A stretch of 64,000 nucleotides of DNA from Bacteroidota bacterium (GTDB lineage: Bacteria; Bacteroidota; Bacteroidia; Chitinophagales; Chitinophagaceae): positions 1 through 64,000 of the forward strand of contig JABDGU010000009.1 of the NCBI GenBank assembly GCA_013285905.1. The letters run 5' to 3'. Each line of letters begins with the position of its first letter. Position 1 is the first letter of the stretch. Position numbers and translations under genes: made by a program. The notes under the pieces are model-generated. The model searched no databases. It saw only the letters and a list, made by a program, of their open reading frames with translations, and was not told where the DNA came from. Below are positions 1 to 9,301 of this stretch, piece by piece.

Positions 1-1
1 T

Positions 2-565
2 ATTTACCCGCCTGGACCACTTATTTTTAATGCATTTAGCTGCACGCCTTTTGATAAAGTAAAAGTGGTGGTGCTGGGGCAAGACCCTTACCATAACCCA
101 GGGCAGGCACATGGTTTATCGTTCTCGGTTCCTGATGGTGTGACCCCTCCCCCATCTTTAGTAAATATTTATAAAGAGATAAAAGAGGATCTCGGCATAG
201 ACATTCCTGCGAAAAAAGGGAACCTGGAAAAATGGGCAAAACAAGGTGTATTGCTGCTCAATGCATCGCTCACCGTGGAGGCCAATACACCTATGTCGCA
301 CAGCCAGGCAGGCTGGCATATTTTTACGGATGATGTGATAAGGATATTATCTGCACACAAAGAAAACCTTGTTTTTATGTTGTGGGGCAAGTTTGCACAG
401 GGCAAAGAAATGCTGATAGATAAGAACAAACATTTAATTTTGAAGGCAGCGCATCCTTCCCCGTTTTCGGCTTATAATGGGTTTTTCGGTTGCAGGCATT
501 TCAGTAAAACAAATAAATGGTTACAGGACCATGCAGAAAAACCGATAGATTGGTCGCTTGACTAG
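2..565 (+). CDS. ung: Uracil-DNA glycosylase, family 1 (5' truncated by window edge)
   Basis: The protein removes uracil from DNA by cleaving the N-glycosidic bond, the first step of base-excision repair. The reading frame is open from base 2, so the N-terminus lies outside the window; an internal ATG at 65 is not the start. Visible family motifs are the water-activating loop GQDPYH with the catalytic Asp, the LLLNASLTV uracil-pocket strand, and the C-terminal [14 protein letters not shown] loop with the catalytic His, which inserts into the DNA minor groove. The C-terminal part matches the normal family length. plsC starts 10 bases downstream on the same strand, so the two may be co-transcribed. 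Assignment is very secure. Confidence 0.96.
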   Translation: MYPPGPLIFNAFSCTPFDKVKVVVLGQDPYHNPGQAHGLSFSVPDGVTPPPSLVNIYKEIKEDLGIDIPAKKGNLEKWAKQGVLLLNASLTVEANTPMSHSQAGWHIFTDDVIRILSAHKENLVFMLWGKFAQGKEMLIDKNKHLILKAAHPSPFSAYNGFFGCRHFSKTNKWLQDHAEKPIDWSLD

Positions 566-575
566 TCCTTAATTT

Positions 576-1334
576 ATGATCAGATTTATTAAAAATATAC
601 CAGGGCATCTGTTTTTTATCTATAGCATGTTGCTATTCGTTATTACAATGCTAGTGGTCTTCATCCCCATTTGGTTGATATCGATCTTACCTGAGCCTAA
701 AAGAGCAAAGGCGCTGCATATAGCTTTCCAATGTTGGATGGGTACTTACCTTACTCTCACCTTCAGCCCGGTTTTCAGGAAGGGGAAAGAACATTTTAAA
801 AAAGGCAAGACCTATATTGTAGTTATCAACCATAATTCGTTAGCCGATATCCCGGTTTCATCACCCTGGATACCCCGGCCAAATAAGACATTGGCTAAAA
901 TAGAGATGTCCCGCATACCTCTATTTGGTATTATTTATAAAGCAGGCTCCATATTGTTAGACAGGAAAGATGGTGGCAGCCGGCGCGAAAGTTTTTCAAA
1001 AATGCAGGAAACACTTGATCTCGGAATCAATTTGTGCCTTTACCCTGAAGGAACGAGGAATAAAACCGGCAAACCCATGCAGCCCTTTTTTGACGGTGCA
1101 TTTATTACCGCTATCAGGGCGCAGAAGCCGGTGATGCCTGCATTGATATTTAATACAGGTAAAATAATGCCGCACAATAAAGTGGCATGGATGCGGCCAA
1201 TGCCGGTCTATTTCCATTTCCTGGAGCCGATTGAAACAGAAGGTTTAACTTTGGACGATGTAGTTGGGCTGAAAGAAAAGGTGCATAAACTAATGGAAAC
1301 ATATTACATCTCGCATCTGAAAAACAAAGCATGA
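576..1334 (+). CDS. plsC: 1-acyl-sn-glycerol-3-phosphate acyltransferase
   Basis: Transfers an acyl chain to lysophosphatidic acid to give phosphatidic acid, the precursor of membrane phospholipids. The 252-residue protein has an N-terminal hydrophobic segment (about residues 10-38) that anchors it in the inner membrane. It carries the acyltransferase HX4D box (NHNSLAD, His86/Asp91) and the LYPEGTR substrate box at about residues 155-161. The length is normal for the family. The stop overlaps the next start by four bases (ATGA), indicating translational coupling to the DUF2520 gene. The acyl donor (acyl-ACP or acyl-CoA) cannot be told from the sequence. Confidence 0.92.
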   Translation: MIRFIKNIPGHLFFIYSMLLFVITMLVVFIPIWLISILPEPKRAKALHIAFQCWMGTYLTLTFSPVFRKGKEHFKKGKTYIVVINHNSLADIPVSSPWIPRPNKTLAKIEMSRIPLFGIIYKAGSILLDRKDGGSRRESFSKMQETLDLGINLCLYPEGTRNKTGKPMQPFFDGAFITAIRAQKPVMPALIFNTGKIMPHNKVAWMRPMPVYFHFLEPIETEGLTLDDVVGLKEKVHKLMETYYISHLKNKA

Positions 1335-2122
1335 CTTACAGCATCATAGGCACAGGCAATATGGCATGGTTCCTCACAAAACGGCTCACTTCTGCGGGGC
1401 ATCATTGTGCAGGAGTGTATGGGCGTAATGAGGAGGCAGCAAAGGCCCTTGCAACATCTATAAATACCGATGTTTACACCAAAAGATCGCATATACCAGA
1501 TGGGGATGCTGATATTTGTTTCCTGGCTGTTTCTGATCATGCAATAGAAACAGTAGCCGAAAAAATATCGCTTGAAAAAACAGTATTGGTGCATACTTCC
1601 GGTTCTGTAAGTATTAAAGCTATTGCCCATGCCGCCAAAGACCACGCCGTATTGTGGCCAGTATATTCAATAGTAAAAAACAACCTCCCTAACCACAGAA
1701 ACATACCCTGTGCCTGGGATGCCTCATCTACAAAGGCACAGAAATACTTGCTTGCTATTGCTCACGGCATAACGGATATATTATTTGAAGCCAAAGATGA
1801 GCAACGCCGCTGGCTGCATCTGTCGGCTGTTATCAGCAATAATTTCACAACCCACCTTATTACTATTTGCGAACAGATATGCAAAGGCCATAATGTGCCC
1901 TACTCTATCCTGCAGCCCATTATCGAACAAACTTTCGAGCGAATTAAAAGAGAATCCCCCTATAATATACAAACTGGGCCTGCACGGCGGGGAGACGGGC
2001 CCACAATGGAAAAACATATAGAATTATTATCATCAAACCCCGACTGGCAGGCTATTTACAAAACAATATCAACATCTATAGAAAACACCTATAAAGCTGA
2101 TACCAAACAAAAGGATGTTTAA
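1331..2122 (+). CDS. Rossmann-fold oxidoreductase-like protein with DUF2520 domain
   Basis: Residues 1-120 form a Rossmann fold of the 6-phosphogluconate/F420-dependent NADP reductase type with the dinucleotide motif IIGTGNMA at the N-terminus. Residues about 125-255 form the DUF2520 helical domain (LWPVYSIVKN, then an HLSAVISNNF helix). Family members are conserved in Bacteroidota close to KdsC-type phosphatase genes, as here (kdsC-like at 2875), but no reaction has been established. The ATGA overlap couples it to plsC. By fold it should bind NAD(P); its substrate is unknown. Confidence 0.85.
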   Translation: MTYSIIGTGNMAWFLTKRLTSAGHHCAGVYGRNEEAAKALATSINTDVYTKRSHIPDGDADICFLAVSDHAIETVAEKISLEKTVLVHTSGSVSIKAIAHAAKDHAVLWPVYSIVKNNLPNHRNIPCAWDASSTKAQKYLLAIAHGITDILFEAKDEQRRWLHLSAVISNNFTTHLITICEQICKGHNVPYSILQPIIEQTFERIKRESPYNIQTGPARRGDGPTMEKHIELLSSNPDWQAIYKTISTSIENTYKADTKQKDV

Positions 2123-2124
2123 AC

Positions 2125-2132
2125 TACATTTG
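2125..2132 (+). promoter_or_regulatory. Candidate -7 promoter element (TACATTTG) for ferredoxin gene
   Basis: Matches the Bacteroidota -7 consensus TAnnTTTG, 26 bases before the ferredoxin start and just after the DUF2520 stop. No TTG lies at the usual upstream spacing, so support is partial. Confidence 0.4.
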
Positions 2133-2158
2133 CATCCTGTTTACGAATAAAACAATAC

Positions 2159-2494
2159 ATGTATAGCATAAAATTTAAATTTGAAGAAAAGGGTTTAGCA
2201 CCACTTACTTTAGAAAATATTGCTCCGGGCCAAAGCATATTGGAAATAGCCCTTGATAACAATATAGAACTGCATCATAATTGCGGTATGGTTTGCGCCT
2301 GCAGCACCTGCCACCTGTATTTAGAGAAAGGCGAAGAATTTGTACCGGAAATAAGCGACCGCGAAGAAGATTTTATCGACAGGGCGCGCAACCCCAAGAT
2401 CAACTCACGTTTGGGATGCCAATGTGTGCTGGAAGATGGCGGTGGCGAAATATGGGTGACAATACCGGACCAATCAGTGATAACAGGGGAATAG
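2159..2494 (+). CDS. fdx: [2Fe-2S] ferredoxin, adrenodoxin/Isc type
   Basis: Small 111-residue electron carrier. Cluster ligands follow the adrenodoxin-type spacing: Cys42, Cys48, Cys51 and Cys87 (C-x5-C-x2-C then about 35 residues to the last Cys, in the LGCQC segment). This spacing is that of ferredoxins that give electrons to the ISC iron-sulfur assembly machinery, unlike plant-type ferredoxins. The next gene encodes an IscX-like protein, which supports an ISC role. An additional Cys46 lies between ligands. A TAnnTTTG element precedes it, so it may start its own transcript. Confidence 0.88.
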   Translation: MYSIKFKFEEKGLAPLTLENIAPGQSILEIALDNNIELHHNCGMVCACSTCHLYLEKGEEFVPEISDREEDFIDRARNPKINSRLGCQCVLEDGGGEIWVTIPDQSVITGE

Positions 2495-2495
2495 C

Positions 2496-2575
2496 TACCC
2501 CTGCCCCCTAAAGAGGGACAAAAAGAATAAAAAATAATTCCAAACCTCTCCTCCCCTTTAGGGGCAGGGGGTAAA
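2496..2575. repeat. REP-like inverted repeat between fdx and iscX
   Basis: Two arms, one beginning CCCCTGCCCCCTAAAGAGG and the other ending TTTAGGGGCAGGGGG, face each other across an AT-rich spacer. The right arm is CCCC-TTTA-GGGG palindromic by itself. The same GC-rich palindrome style recurs inside genes at 34936 and 41278, so this looks like a dispersed REP family and not only a local terminator. Confidence 0.6.
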
Positions 2576-2585
2576 CAAATAAACA

Positions 2586-2825
2586 ATGGCTCATTACGAA
2601 CCACCCATACATTGGAAAGACCACGAGGACATAGCCATGAAGCTGTATGAACGCTTTGGTGATGATTTTGGCGAGAGCAAAATATACAGGCTGCGTTTTA
2701 CCGAGCTTATAGAATGGGTGATGCAGATACCTAATTTTGCCGGCAAGCGCGAAGAATGCAATGAAGGGCATTTGGAAATGATACAGTCCAAATGGGTGTA
2801 TGAATGGCGGGATAATCAGGGATAG
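2586..2825 (+). CDS. iscX: IscX/YfhJ-like iron-sulfur assembly protein
   Basis: A 79-residue acidic protein resembling E. coli IscX, a small frataxin-like modulator that binds the cysteine desulfurase IscS and iron. Shared landmarks are the WKDHEDIAMKLYERFG start, the RFTELIEWV helix, and the C-terminal NEGHLEMIQSKWVYEW segment (E. coli has RFTDMHQW and NEKILEAILLVW). The N-terminus is about ten residues longer than in E. coli. Placement directly after a [2Fe-2S] ferredoxin fits the ISC pathway, although iscS and iscU are not in this window. Confidence 0.8.
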   Translation: MAHYEPPIHWKDHEDIAMKLYERFGDDFGESKIYRLRFTELIEWVMQIPNFAGKREECNEGHLEMIQSKWVYEWRDNQG

Positions 2826-2858
2826 CCATCGTCCGCAGCATTTTGATTTTTGAATTAT

Positions 2859-2866
2859 TACCTTTG
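2859..2866 (+). promoter_or_regulatory. Candidate -7 element (TACCTTTG) for kdsC-like gene
   Basis: TAnnTTTG match ending 8 bases before the ATG at 2875. This would give a nearly leaderless transcript. No good -33 TTG is seen. Confidence 0.35.
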
Positions 2867-2874
2867 ATTTCCGA

Positions 2875-3381
2875 ATGAATATACTCGAACTTTTTAGCCC
2901 AATACGCACTTTTGTGTTTGATGTGGACGGCGTGCTAACAGATGGCTCTCTTTTGCTGACTGAAGATGGAGGAATGCTGCGCAGCATGAACATAAAAGAC
3001 GGCTATGCAATGCAGTTAGCCATAAAGAAGGGCTATAAGATATGGGTGATATCAGGTGGCAATTCTGAAGCTGTAAAAATTCGTTTACAAAAGCTGGGGC
3101 TCAGCGACGTGTATATCGGCATTGACAGTAAAAAGGAATTGCTTCTGAAACTTATTGGGGACAATCACACAGCCTATGATAGCATGTTATACCTGGGCGA
3201 TGATATTCCCGACTATGCTGTGATGCAGCTCTGTGGCCTGCCCTGCTGCCCTAACGATGCAGTACAAGAAATAAAACAAGTCTCCAAATACGTATCTCCT
3301 TATGCCGGGGGCAAAGGCTGTGTGCGCGATGTAATAGAAAAGGTTTTGAAATTGAACGGTGATTGGGAACTGCCAAGTTAA
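2875..3381 (+). CDS. kdsC: KdsC-type HAD phosphatase (Kdo-8-phosphate phosphatase)
   Basis: HAD-superfamily C0 phosphatase that releases phosphate from 3-deoxy-D-manno-octulosonate 8-phosphate, giving Kdo for the lipopolysaccharide core. The N-terminal FDVDGVLTDG motif carries the nucleophile Asp16 and general acid Asp18. The RSMNIKDGYAMQLA and VISGGNSEAV segments are typical of KdsC, as are the GDDIPDYAVM metal site and the glycine-rich C-terminal tail (YAGGKGCVRDVIE) that closes over the active site of a neighbouring tetramer subunit. The 168-residue length is normal. Lipid A genes lpxD, lpxC-fabZ and lpxA occur later in the window. A related phosphatase specificity cannot be excluded. Confidence 0.86.
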   Translation: MNILELFSPIRTFVFDVDGVLTDGSLLLTEDGGMLRSMNIKDGYAMQLAIKKGYKIWVISGGNSEAVKIRLQKLGLSDVYIGIDSKKELLLKLIGDNHTAYDSMLYLGDDIPDYAVMQLCGLPCCPNDAVQEIKQVSKYVSPYAGGKGCVRDVIEKVLKLNGDWELPS

Positions 3382-3457
3382 AGTAAAACATTAAGCCCTC
3401 TTCGCCTCGAACTTAAATAAGGTGACAGCATTTGTCTTTATCTCCACCAATAAAATG

Positions 3458-3991
3458 CTACCAGGAAGCTCCAAAAGTACCGCCAGTTATCTGCATTGAA
3501 TCGTAGCGACTAAAAATGAAAGTACCAGAAATGCTATTCGATGTTTTGTGTGAAACGACTATAGATCCGGTAATTGTTTGCATGTTTTCCAAAGCAGTAG
3601 CGGAAGTTACTGTGCTGTCAAAATATTCAATAATTATTTTTGAATTGGGAATATTATATGTGCCCGTATCAAAAGAGTTAAAATTTATAATACCTAATGT
3701 AAATATTTTATGAGAAGTATTGCCACTACCTACTGTGAGGCCATATACGTATTGAATGGTATCGTAGGTTGCTGTAATAATAGTTGGGGCGTTATAAGGC
3801 ACTCCATTGATTTTAGCATTAAAGTAATCTGTAGAATTGCTGCTTACATTAATTCCGGGCGCAACCCAAATTGGGTTCGGAGCCATACTTACATTGCCAC
3901 TAGGGTCAGCATTATAAGCACCATTGTTACAACTGTTAAAAGCAATAGTTACGCCTGATATTATTAGGATCGATAAGAAAAATCTCTTCAT
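3458..3991 (-). CDS. Putative lipoprotein, DUF6252-like
   Basis: 177-residue protein with a lipoprotein-type signal: basic start MKRFF, hydrophobic stretch, then Cys21 in the sequence AFNSC followed by NNG. The mature part is rich in Ser, Thr, Asn and Ile and predicted mostly beta, with the phrase FNAKINGVPYNAPTI that is typical of small Bacteroidota lipoproteins whose beta-sandwich binds no known ligand. It faces the kdsC-like gene convergently and diverges from the DUF5686 gene. Function unknown; family link is from recognition of the FxAxINGxxY pattern only. Confidence 0.7.
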   Translation of the reverse strand: MKRFFLSILIISGVTIAFNSCNNGAYNADPSGNVSMAPNPIWVAPGINVSSNSTDYFNAKINGVPYNAPTIITATYDTIQYVYGLTVGSGNTSHKIFTLGIINFNSFDTGTYNIPNSKIIIEYFDSTVTSATALENMQTITGSIVVSHKTSNSISGTFIFSRYDSMQITGGTFGASW

Positions 3992-4092
3992 GTTATAAAT
4001 TTACTGCCATAAAGATAATAAGCCTATTTATAATACAAAATATTATTTTGCAAGAACGTTTATTTATTCTGTTTCGGGTACTATATAACACA

Positions 4093-6534
4093 ATGCGCAA
4101 TACACTTTTACTATTATTTATACTGTTTTTTACACAAACGTCAGCGCAGGAATCGCTTAAAGGCCTTCTGACAGACGCTATTACCGGTCAAGCATTACCT
4201 TTTGCTACCATAAAATATGGCAATACAGGCCAGGGTAGTATTGCAGACCTGAATGGAAAGTTTGAAATATCACTTAGTAGCAATGTGACATATATTGTTT
4301 TTTCTTACTTAGGCTATGAATCAAAAAAATTAAACATTCAGGCCACTATGCCTTTTTTGAAAATCGCTTTGAAACCACAGGAGGATATATTAAGCGAGGT
4401 AGTTATTAAACCTCCTTATCAGAAAGTAAAGCGCATCCTGAACGAGGCAATTGCCCATACAGATGAAAACAACCCCGATAAATATGATTGGTATCGCTGC
4501 CATGTTTACTATAAAATGATAGCTGACATTGTCCCCGATTCTGCGCTTGCAAAAGACACAAGTGAAAATACCCGGTTATTAAAAAGTTTTAGCATCAATC
4601 AGCATCTTATTATGTCTGAAACATACAGCATACGTACCTGGCAAAGACCTGAGCATTTGCAGGAAGAGGTAGTGGCATCGCGTTTCTCCGGTTTAAAAAA
4701 ATCAATGTTTACCAGCCTTGTTACTGACGTACTGCCATTTCATTCTTATAATGACTATATAAACCTTAATGGTAAAGACTATCATAACCCGGTGTCAAAA
4801 GGATATGCACAGCGATATGAATTTAATCTTGTTGATGAAATGATGCAGGGAAAAGATACAGTATGGATTCTGAGTTTTTGCCCTAAGAAAGATGCTAATG
4901 AATTACGCGGAACTGTCTATATCAACTCAAATAAATATGCCATAGCCTACCTGATCGCAAAATCGCACGACAGCGACCTGAAACGCAGTGTGGGCCTGGA
5001 GCAACAATATCAGTACCTTGACCTGCCAGGCTCTAATGAAGGCAGATGGTTTCCAAGCCAATTGAATTATTTTATAGAAATGGAACATAAATCAGATAAG
5101 AATACCTATTACATCCACATGAATGGGAATTCTGTTATTGATTCCGTTAGCTGGAAGGAAGACCCGCATTTTCGTTTTGACAAAGTACATACTGTAAAGA
5201 TATCTCCGGACGCCGATGAACAGAATGATACTGCCTGGAGAAACCTGAGACCTGTAGCCCTTGATAGAAAAGAAGCGCGCACTTATAAGTTTGACGACAG
5301 CTTAATGGAAAAAGTACATGGGGAAAAAATAGTTTCATTGCTTTCAAAATTGCCACAAGGGAAATTGCCGCTTGGCATTTTTGACATAAACCTGAATCAC
5401 ATCATCCGCTTTAATGAATATGAGAATATAAGACTGGGCCTGGGTTTGCAGACAAATGAAAAGCTGGTGAAATGGCTGTCCCTCGGCGGATGGTTTGGGT
5501 ATGGTTTCTCAGATGCCGCTTGGAAATATGGTGTGTTTGCGGAAACCTATTTAGATCCCTACAAAGAATTTGTTATTAAAGTAGCCTATGATAATGATAT
5601 TATAGATCCCGGGCGCATCCTGCTGAATCGTGAACTGGACAAAACCGGCATCAGTATGTACCTGTTGGACAGAGTGGATTCGGTTGCATCCTATAGCGCA
5701 TCAATAAAAAAACGTTTTGGCTATTGGACGGCTGAACTTGGAGGCAGGCAGGAATATATTTCTGCAAAGTATGGCTACCAGTTCGATTATAACGGTTTGC
5801 TTAATTCGCGCTTCAAAGCAAAGGAAATTTCTCTTAATCTTCGCTATGCCTACGGGGAACATACAGCGCCTGTATTCGGCTATTACCAAAGCCTGGGAAG
5901 CAAATACCCGGTATGGTATAGCAGAATAACCAGGGGCAACATTGAAAGTAAGGATGCAAGCTATCAAACTTCCTATACACAGGCTGTAAGTGCAGTGGTT
6001 TATCATAAACATATTAACAGGCTGGGCATGGAAAATTTTATGCTGGAAGGGGGAAAGGTATGGAGTGATAAGAGCCTGCCGCTTGCAAAACTATTTGCCG
6101 GCAACGGCTTTCTATATAACAGCAATGGTTTCGTGTTCCAAAATGTTGGTTTATATGCCTTCAACGGGATGATGACTTTTTATCCCTACGATTACTATAT
6201 GGACCAATTTGCCAATTTTATCTTCCGGCACGATTTTGACTGGAAATTATATACTATCAAAACAAAGGACGCAAAATTCAGTTCTGCACCTTCATTAAGT
6301 GTTCAGTATAGTATGCTGTATGGCACACTTGCAAACAGGCAGGCGCAATTAATAAACATTTCAGTACCCGACAATGCTTATCACGAAGCAGGTATTATGC
6401 TTAATAACCTTTTTCGAATCAATGATCACTTCTATTATTCAGGATTGAATATTGGCTATTTTTATCACATCGCTTCCGCATTTGACCTGAGCAAAAACGG
6501 GCATTTTGTTATTGGCGCAGGAATAGAATTGTAA
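4093..6534 (+). CDS. DUF5686 outer-membrane protein with carboxypeptidase-regulatory-like domain
   Basis: An open frame extends to a TTG at 4048, but the ATG at 4093 gives a clean signal peptide (MRNTLLLLFILFFTQTSAQ). The mature protein (about 790 residues) begins with a CarboxypepD_reg-like beta-sandwich (GLLTDAITGQALPFATI to SYLGYESKKLNI), the module also found at the N-terminus of TonB-dependent transporters. The rest is a DUF5686 region ending in alternating amphipathic strands (for example GLNIGYFYHIASAFDLS, FVIGAGIEL), consistent with an outer-membrane barrel. It lacks an obvious plug domain, so it is not a standard TonB receptor. Role unknown; suspected cell-surface assembly or transport protein. 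Confidence 0.82.
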   Translation: MRNTLLLLFILFFTQTSAQESLKGLLTDAITGQALPFATIKYGNTGQGSIADLNGKFEISLSSNVTYIVFSYLGYESKKLNIQATMPFLKIALKPQEDILSEVVIKPPYQKVKRILNEAIAHTDENNPDKYDWYRCHVYYKMIADIVPDSALAKDTSENTRLLKSFSINQHLIMSETYSIRTWQRPEHLQEEVVASRFSGLKKSMFTSLVTDVLPFHSYNDYINLNGKDYHNPVSKGYAQRYEFNLVDEMMQGKDTVWILSFCPKKDANELRGTVYINSNKYAIAYLIAKSHDSDLKRSVGLEQQYQYLDLPGSNEGRWFPSQLNYFIEMEHKSDKNTYYIHMNGNSVIDSVSWKEDPHFRFDKVHTVKISPDADEQNDTAWRNLRPVALDRKEARTYKFDDSLMEKVHGEKIVSLLSKLPQGKLPLGIFDINLNHIIRFNEYENIRLGLGLQTNEKLVKWLSLGGWFGYGFSDAAWKYGVFAETYLDPYKEFVIKVAYDNDIIDPGRILLNRELDKTGISMYLLDRVDSVASYSASIKKRFGYWTAELGGRQEYISAKYGYQFDYNGLLNSRFKAKEISLNLRYAYGEHTAPVFGYYQSLGSKYPVWYSRITRGNIESKDASYQTSYTQAVSAVVYHKHINRLGMENFMLEGGKVWSDKSLPLAKLFAGNGFLYNSNGFVFQNVGLYAFNGMMTFYPYDYYMDQFANFIFRHDFDWKLYTIKTKDAKFSSAPSLSVQYSMLYGTLANRQAQLINISVPDNAYHEAGIMLNNLFRINDHFYYSGLNIGYFYHIASAFDLSKNGHFVIGAGIEL

Positions 6535-6536
6535 GG

Positions 6537-6842
6537 CTACGTTTTTTTATAAAGAATCTGTCCAACCCGATCAATATGATCTAACAGATCTTTATTATCA
6601 ATCTGATGGTAAATGGCAATATCAAAAGTATAAGGCAATGACAATTCATCAATAGCAAGAATGATTTTATTAAGGCTGGCTGTTTTTATTGATGTGCCCT
6701 TTAATGAAATATCAATGTCAGAACCATTTTTGTAATTTCCTTTTGCCCTGGAACCATACAATACGACTTCTTCCACTTCAGGAAAAGCAGCAACTACTTT
6801 TTGGATCTTTTGAATTACTTCTTCTTTTAGGCCAAATCTCAT
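6537..6842 (-). CDS. MNT-type nucleotidyltransferase (antitoxin of HEPN/MNT pair)
   Basis: 101-residue minimal nucleotidyltransferase. The active-site signature is present in full: GSRAKGNYKNGSDIDI, with Gly30-Ser31 and metal ligands Asp42 and Asp44. In HEPN/MNT toxin-antitoxin systems this enzyme AMPylates a Tyr near the HEPN active site and silences the RNase. It begins 2 bases after the HEPN stop on the same strand, so the two are co-translated. Both follow aspS on the minus strand. Confidence 0.88.
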   Translation of the reverse strand: MRFGLKEEVIQKIQKVVAAFPEVEEVVLYGSRAKGNYKNGSDIDISLKGTSIKTASLNKIILAIDELSLPYTFDIAIYHQIDNKDLLDHIDRVGQILYKKT

Positions 6843-6844
6843 AT

Positions 6845-7285
6845 TTACTCGCTCTTATTCAACAGTTCTTTTTGAATATCAGTCAGAAAGGTCAGCAATT
6901 TTTCTTTTAATTTTTCAAATAAGGGGTAATATTGATAAAGAATAGTTTCTTTTACTTCTTCAGCAGTTTTTCGATTGTACGTGTGTGCGGTTTTAGTTCT
7001 GCTCGCTATCATGTCCATCCAGCCTTCACCGTCCTCTATCAAACCTCTTTTATAAGCGAGCCGTATAGCATCTTTACTGCCTTGCATATTGGCCTCACCC
7101 TGGTTTTCGTAAAAATCTTTCATCACATTCCATCCAAGCTCATAAGTATATTCAAAAGACTTTATCAACCCTTGTTCCTCCAGTTCAGACAATGCCTCTC
7201 CTTTTGCGACAAATTTGGCAAGTTGGGTAAGCGCTTTATTGTAATTGCTAAAACGTTGTATCCAGCGTATGTCTTCATTGATCAT
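6845..7285 (-). CDS. HEPN-domain protein, nucleotidyltransferase substrate-binding family (HI0074-like)
   Basis: 146-residue helical protein of the HI0074/TIGR01987 type. Recognisable segments are KSFEYTYELGWNVMKDF and the GWMDMIASRTKTAHTY helix, which holds the HEPN RNase signature R-x4-H (Arg96, His101) followed by Tyr103, the kind of tyrosine that is AMPylated by the partner. Together with the MNT gene it forms a probable type VII toxin-antitoxin module. It starts 21 bases after the aspS stop on the same strand, so it may be read through from the aspS transcript. Confidence 0.86.
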   Translation of the reverse strand: MINEDIRWIQRFSNYNKALTQLAKFVAKGEALSELEEQGLIKSFEYTYELGWNVMKDFYENQGEANMQGSKDAIRLAYKRGLIEDGEGWMDMIASRTKTAHTYNRKTAEEVKETILYQYYPLFEKLKEKLLTFLTDIQKELLNKSE

Positions 7286-7306
7286 AACAGAACATTTTAA
7301 TCAACA

Positions 7307-9139
7307 TCAAATATTCACTTTCAGTTTCAACTCCTTCAGTTGCTTTTCATCAAGTGCAGATGGTGCATCCAGCATCATATCACGGCCGGCATTGTTTTTA
7401 GGGAATGCCATAAAATCGCGTATGGATTCCTGTCCGCCCAGCAAAGCACAAAACCTGTCGAAACCAAAAGCGATTCCACCATGTGGCGGAGCGCCATATT
7501 CAAAGGCACCCAACAGGAAGCCAAATTTTTCGTAAGCTTCTTCCCTACTCAGGCCTAATGCTGCAAACATTTTTTCCTGCAGGTCGCGCTGAAAAATGCG
7601 AATGGACCCCCCGCCTATCTCTGTGCCATTCAAAACTATATCGTATGCATTTGCTTTTATTTCACCAAACCTGTCAGGCATACTCATCAGCTCCACCTGT
7701 TCAGGTTTTGGAGCCGTGAAAGGATGATGCTTTGCAGCCCAGCTATCCGTTTCTTCATCATACTCAAACAGTGGAAAATCTATTACCCACATAGGTTTGT
7801 AAATGGCATGGTCGCGCAGGCCCAGCCTCTGCCCCATTTCCAGGCGCAGCTCGCTCATCGCCTTACGGGTGCGCGTTTCCGCACCTGCCAATATCATTAT
7901 CAAGTCGCCACTTTTCGCACCACAAAACGAAGCAAAGTCTTTCAGTTTTTCTTCACTAAAAAATTTATCTACGCTGCTTTTATAAGTACCATCCGTATTG
8001 CATTTTATATACACCAACCCGCTCATGCCTATTTGCGGGCGCTTCACCCATTCTGTCAGTTCATCCGTTTGTTTGCGGCTATACTCACTTGCACCCGGCA
8101 CACAAATAGCGAGAATGGTATCAGCATCATTGAACACTTTAAAATCAGTCCCATCAAACAGAGAGCATAACTTAGTAAAACTAATATCCCTATTAAACAT
8201 TTTAGATTTCTCGCCCTTATTGAGATATTCTATGTACGCATTTTTGACTTTTAGATTCTGAATTTTAAATTCAATCCTCAGATCGGGTTTATCATTGCCA
8301 TAATGCCACATAGCCTCATCATAGGTCATCCTCGGGAAAGCTTCTGTTATTTCTATGCCCTTTACATCTTTAAATACGTGCTTAAAGAGCCCTTCGAATA
8401 TATTCAGTACATCTTCCTGCTCCACAAAACTCATTTCACAATCTATCTGGGTGAACTCCGGTTGGCGGTCGGCCCTAAGGTCTTCGTCCCTGAAACATTT
8501 CACTATCTGGTAATAGCGGTCATAACCACTCACCATCAGCAATTGTTTAAATGTCTGCGGACTTTGCGGCAAGGCATAAAACTGCCCTTCATTCATCCTT
8601 GAAGGCACTACAAAATCACGCGCTCCCTCTGGTGTAGATCTGATAAGGAAAGGTGTTTCTATATCCCAAAAACCTTGTGCATCCAAGTAATTTCGTACGG
8701 AGCGGTTCACTTTATAGCGCAACTCCATGTTATGCTTTAGGGGATTGCGCCTCAGGTCCAGGTAACGATATTTCATTCTTAGTTCATCACCACCATCTGT
8801 TTCATCTTCAATAGTAAAGGGTGGAATATTTGCAACATTCATGATAGCGAAATCACTCACTTCTATTTCTACATCCCCTGTATCTATTTTTGCATTTTTA
8901 TTGCTGCGTTCCAGTACTTTTCCCACCACTTGTACTACATATTCCCTTCCAATAGGCGTTTCATCAAGGCGCTTGTTCAGGCTTTCGTTAAAAAGCAATT
9001 GTGTTATTCCGTAACGGTCCCTAATATCCACAAATGTAATGCTGCCAAATTTTCTTAATGTCTGCACCCATCCGGCAAGTTTTACCTCGGTGCCTGCGTT
9101 ATTTATACGTAATTCTCCACATGTATGTGTACGATACAT
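7307..9139 (-). CDS. aspS: Aspartyl-tRNA synthetase
   Basis: Class IIb aminoacyl-tRNA synthetase charging tRNA-Asp. The frame opens at a TTG at 9187, but the ATG at 9139 ([11 protein letters not shown]) matches the conserved bacterial N-terminus, giving 610 residues. It has an OB-fold anticodon-binding domain ([23 protein letters not shown]), class II motif 2 ([18 protein letters not shown]), a bacterial GAD insertion, and motif 3 ([17 protein letters not shown]). It may be non-discriminating; an asnS or gatCAB search of the genome would decide. The HEPN/MNT pair follows closely downstream. Confidence 0.97.
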   Translation of the reverse strand: MYRTHTCGELRINNAGTEVKLAGWVQTLRKFGSITFVDIRDRYGITQLLFNESLNKRLDETPIGREYVVQVVGKVLERSNKNAKIDTGDVEIEVSDFAIMNVANIPPFTIEDETDGGDELRMKYRYLDLRRNPLKHNMELRYKVNRSVRNYLDAQGFWDIETPFLIRSTPEGARDFVVPSRMNEGQFYALPQSPQTFKQLLMVSGYDRYYQIVKCFRDEDLRADRQPEFTQIDCEMSFVEQEDVLNIFEGLFKHVFKDVKGIEITEAFPRMTYDEAMWHYGNDKPDLRIEFKIQNLKVKNAYIEYLNKGEKSKMFNRDISFTKLCSLFDGTDFKVFNDADTILAICVPGASEYSRKQTDELTEWVKRPQIGMSGLVYIKCNTDGTYKSSVDKFFSEEKLKDFASFCGAKSGDLIMILAGAETRTRKAMSELRLEMGQRLGLRDHAIYKPMWVIDFPLFEYDEETDSWAAKHHPFTAPKPEQVELMSMPDRFGEIKANAYDIVLNGTEIGGGSIRIFQRDLQEKMFAALGLSREEAYEKFGFLLGAFEYGAPPHGGIAFGFDRFCALLGGQESIRDFMAFPKNNAGRDMMLDAPSALDEKQLKELKLKVNI

Positions 9140-9240
9140 AATATCTTTATTTAAAACACTGCAAGATAATTGATTTAGGGAAACCAAATCTCCATTGCTG
9201 CAGCATGGAATTCCCTATCTCTAACAATCAAGGATGTTTG

Positions 9241-9248
9241 TATATTTG
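9241..9248 (+). promoter_or_regulatory. Candidate -7 element (TATATTTG) for SRPBCC gene
   Basis: Exact TAnnTTTG match placed directly against the hairpin at 9249-9278, with the start codon at 9302. Transcription would begin inside the palindrome. Confidence 0.45.
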
Positions 9249-9278
9249 TGTAGAGACGCTACGCATGGCGTCTCTACA
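9249..9278. repeat. Perfect 11-bp inverted repeat in SRPBCC leader
   Basis: TGTAGAGACGC, an 8-base loop, then GCGTCTCTACA. It sits between a -7 element and the ATG at 9302, so it would form a hairpin in the 5' leader. This palindrome style is a common dispersed repeat in environmental bacteria, so it may be an inserted repeat and not a regulator. Confidence 0.75.
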
Positions 9279-9301
9279 AAGCAACTCCCGGAATATACAT
9301 A

